From: Rhizoclosmatium globosum
Lineage: Eukaryota > Chytridiomycota > Chytridiomycetes > Chytridiales > Chytriomycetaceae
DNA: 64,000 nucleotides
Assembly: GCA_002104985.1 (NCBI GenBank)
Contig: MCGO01000111.1
Coordinates: 1-64,000 of the forward strand
Direction: 5' to 3'
The translations under genes and the position numbers were made by a program. Shown here piece by piece: positions 62,103 through 64,000 of the stretch. The notes under the pieces were generated by a model. That model worked only from the letters and a program-made list of their open reading frames with translations, was not told where the DNA came from and ran no database searches. Position 1 is the stretch's first letter. Each line of letters opens with the position of its first letter.

Positions 62103-63335
62103 CTACACAGACGAAGTCACAGATGTCATTGGGAAATGCCCCGTCTCCTTATTCGACAGATTCTCCCCCTTCCCCCATCCATCATTAAAAATCGCCTCAA
62201 TCTTGATCCGATGTCCTGGCTTCACATGAATCTCGTCCGGGTTATCAGGCACATACTCAGCCACAGCCGTCCTAATTTCATTCACAACCGTCATAATCGA
62301 CGCCCCACTAGCCACAGGTGCGTCCTCCAAGAACGTGGAGGAAGACCTCGAAAACGATGCAGGGGTAGTGAGGGGTCGTTTCATGCTCTTTTCAAGGGTT
62401 GGTTGTCTCGAAACGGTGGAGAGTAAACGACCGACTGATGTCGTTGGGGTTGTTGGGGATGTGCGTTTCGTGGAATGCGTGCGGCCGAGGGATGCATTCA
62501 CGTGTAGGGATTTACTGGGTCGACGCGATGCGGGTTTATGGTCGGATGGGGCAAAGTATGTCGCGTCGGTGTTGGAGGTGCGGGATCGCAGTTTGTAGAT
62601 TAGGAGTCCGATTGCAATGGATGCGCAGATTAGGACTGCGGCTACGGAGCCGCCGATAACAGCGGGAAGATTTGATGTTTGAGGCGGAGTTGGGGGATCT
62701 TGGGCGGCTCTTGTTCCATCCAATACCAGGACTCTGAACGAGTCACTCGATATTTTAGCCAAGTTTGAACAGCATGGTGGTGCGTTGCTGTAATACTTGC
62801 AAAACGCGTTGGCAATGTTCAAGTTTCCACCATATCCACACGACGTGGTATCTGCGATTACACCAATGCTGCACGTTGTCTGTTGTGATACTGTACATTG
62901 TCCAGCTTGAATTCTCTCACGTTGAATGTTTGGATCATATGAGTTTGGACAGGTCACAGTATCTTGAAGCATATGGCTGATATCGTTGGTGTATGCTTGA
63001 CAAGTTCCAGTACATAGTTGTGGTAGTGGTGTTCTGCCCTGGTTGCAACCCTTCGATCGCTCAATGTCCGCCTGACACATGGCAGTCGCCGAATAGCGAA
63101 CGGTGTAGTCGTCGTTGCATCCAAGCAACGAACGGAATGATTTCAAGTTGGAGAGACGGGCAGCTTCCCACTGCGAGAGAGATGGATTCGAGGGGAGACC
63201 GTAAAACCGGGAAATGGCTGTTACGTTAAGAAAGAGACCCGTTGTCAGAGGAGCACACGCTGTTTCAAAGTTTCCAATTGGAACGCATTCGTTGGTGGAC
63301 ATTGATTGTTTAAGGTTCGATTTTGAAATGGGCAT
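62103..63335 (-). CDS. transmembrane SH3 protein with Cys-rich ectodomain
   Basis: An intact 410-residue frame. Residues 15-200 are Cys-rich (about 14 Cys), including YTVRYSATAMCQADI, PLPQLCTGTCQAY and APPCCSNLAKI, which recalls the spacing of Frizzled-type domains without a clear match. LPAVIGGSVAAVLICASIAI is the membrane helix (about 225-250), followed by a Ser/Thr/Arg-rich cytosolic linker with RLLSTVSRQPTLEKS. The C-terminus is an SH3 domain: AVAEYVPDNPDEIHVKPGHR and DGWGKGENLSNKETGHFP. No signal peptide is visible, so an upstream exon or a start at the second Met (12) with a missing leader is possible. Topology suits a Sho1-like surface sensor. Confidence 0.8.
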   Translation of the reverse strand: MPISKSNLKQSMSTNECVPIGNFETACAPLTTGLFLNVTAISRFYGLPSNPSLSQWEAARLSNLKSFRSLLGCNDDYTVRYSATAMCQADIERSKGCNQGRTPLPQLCTGTCQAYTNDISHMLQDTVTCPNSYDPNIQRERIQAGQCTVSQQTTCSIGVIADTTSCGYGGNLNIANAFCKYYSNAPPCCSNLAKISSDSFRVLVLDGTRAAQDPPTPPQTSNLPAVIGGSVAAVLICASIAIGLLIYKLRSRTSNTDATYFAPSDHKPASRRPSKSLHVNASLGRTHSTKRTSPTTPTTSVGRLLSTVSRQPTLEKSMKRPLTTPASFSRSSSTFLEDAPVASGASIMTVVNEIRTAVAEYVPDNPDEIHVKPGHRIKIEAIFNDGWGKGENLSNKETGHFPMTSVTSSV

Positions 63336-63425
63336 TTGCTGACTTTGATGTGTTCTGCTTCTTGTGGCTTGGCGGTGGCTGGTTTCTCTTTTCCGCCATT
63401 TTATTTTATTGATAGTGCAAAGATG

Positions 63426-64000
63426 CTACTTAATTCTTGGAGCCACGACACAAATCAATGGGAACCATCCCTTCTCCTTTGTACTGACATTCTCTCCGCT
63501 TGCCCACCCATCGCTGCTTACGTCCAGAACTTTGATTTCATGGCCAACACGGATAATTATCTCGTCTGGACGTTGAGGTGTGTAGTCTGCAATCGAGGTG
63601 CATGTCTTGTTGATTAAGGCAGTCAACGTAGTTGGTCCAGACGATTCCAAAAACGTGTTGTTCAATGAAGACGCGTTATTTTTCTCCATGTCAGCCTCGT
63701 TGGTTGTTGGGAACCGCATAAACATGGTCATGTTTCGATCAATTGGGTTAGTGGGGCTAGGTCCACTTCCAATGTAGTTGGAAGACGCTTGAAACTTGTA
63801 GCGAAACGATCAACTTCAGAGCTAAGCACAGTCATAGAACCATTTATAGAAGGATCAGCATCAACGGTTTCGAACGATGTTGGTAGGCGCGTAAAACTAG
63901 TTGGATCACGTCCAATTGTGATACTTGTCACGTTTTCAGGATCAAAACTCGACCCTGTTTGAAACGATGTTGGAAGACGCTGGAAACTTGTCGTGACACG
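63426..64000 (-). CDS. second transmembrane SH3 protein, C-terminal part (cut by window edge)
   Basis: Minus-strand C-terminal half, continuing beyond the right edge. The end is an SH3 domain (SIADYTPQRPDEIIIRVGHE, DGWASGENVSTKEKGWFP) very like that of the neighbouring gene. The linker upstream carries repeats of TSFxRLPTSFxT: TSFQRLPTSFQT, TSFTRLPTSFET, TSFKRLPTTLEV, and a decayed MFMRFPTT. One single-base slip at about 63730 joins the linker frame to the SH3 frame. The ectodomain and membrane helix must lie outside the window. The gene is tandem to and in the same direction as its paralogue. Confidence 0.75.

Overview
The window looks like nuclear DNA of a zoosporic fungus, most likely a chytrid (Chytridiomycota). 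Genes are dense and interrupted by spliceosomal introns of mostly 47-81 bp (GTRNGT...YAG). The proteins include fungal families (DUF4246, a Pho80/Pcl-type cyclin, a KTI12 homologue, LysM-GH19 chitinase) together with families absent from or rare in Dikarya but kept in flagellated fungi: a FERM-domain protein, a MAK/ICK (RCK) ciliary kinase and an HRI-type eIF2alpha kinase. No virus, plasmid, CRISPR array or convincing transposon was found.

Layout, left to right. 0-3 kb: a broken universal stress protein and a secreted three-LysM/GH19 protein. 3-7 kb: an F-box/ankyrin protein, two tandem short R-SNAREs and an SDR. 7-12 kb: a nine-exon ABCG half-transporter with degenerate ATPase motifs, and a C2H2 factor. 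12-20 kb: an HRI-like kinase diverging from a tandem array of three CaM-kinase paralogues. 20-27 kb: NIPA-type transporter, Tim17/22/23-family protein, an orphan coiled-coil protein, tRNA-Val(AAC), a YeeZ-like Rossmann protein. 27-34 kb: 5-aminolevulinate synthase (HEM1), a tandemly duplicated multipass membrane protein gene, and a PC-esterase-like type II membrane protein. 35-43 kb: KTI12, a second SDR, secreted RNase T2, DUF4246, an F-box protein. 43-51 kb: two small membrane proteins, PRMT5, a Gfd2-type exonuclease, a CPSF6/CFIm68 homologue. 51-59 kb: Pcl cyclin, lysophospholipid acyltransferase, MAK-like kinase, secreted zinc metallopeptidase. 59-64 kb: two small unknown proteins, the FERM protein, and two tandem transmembrane SH3 proteins, the last cut by the window edge.

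The genes do not form one pathway; this is ordinary housekeeping and signalling gene space. Themes that recur are kinase signalling (HRI, three CaMKs, MAK-like), pre-mRNA/tRNA/protein modification (CFIm68, KTI12, PRMT5), membrane traffic and lipid handling (SNAREs, LPLAT, TLC-like pair), and local tandem duplication (SNAREs, CaMKs, TLC-like genes, TM-SH3 genes).

A caution for every gene model: about two thirds of the conserved genes need one or more single-base shifts to stay in frame, nearly always at short homopolymers, even in essential genes such as HEM1 and PRMT5. Other genes, including the 850-residue ABCG protein and the 340-residue first CaMK, are perfectly open across many introns. 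The simplest reading is residual long-read indel error in the assembly. Spans given for interrupted genes cover the whole inferred locus.
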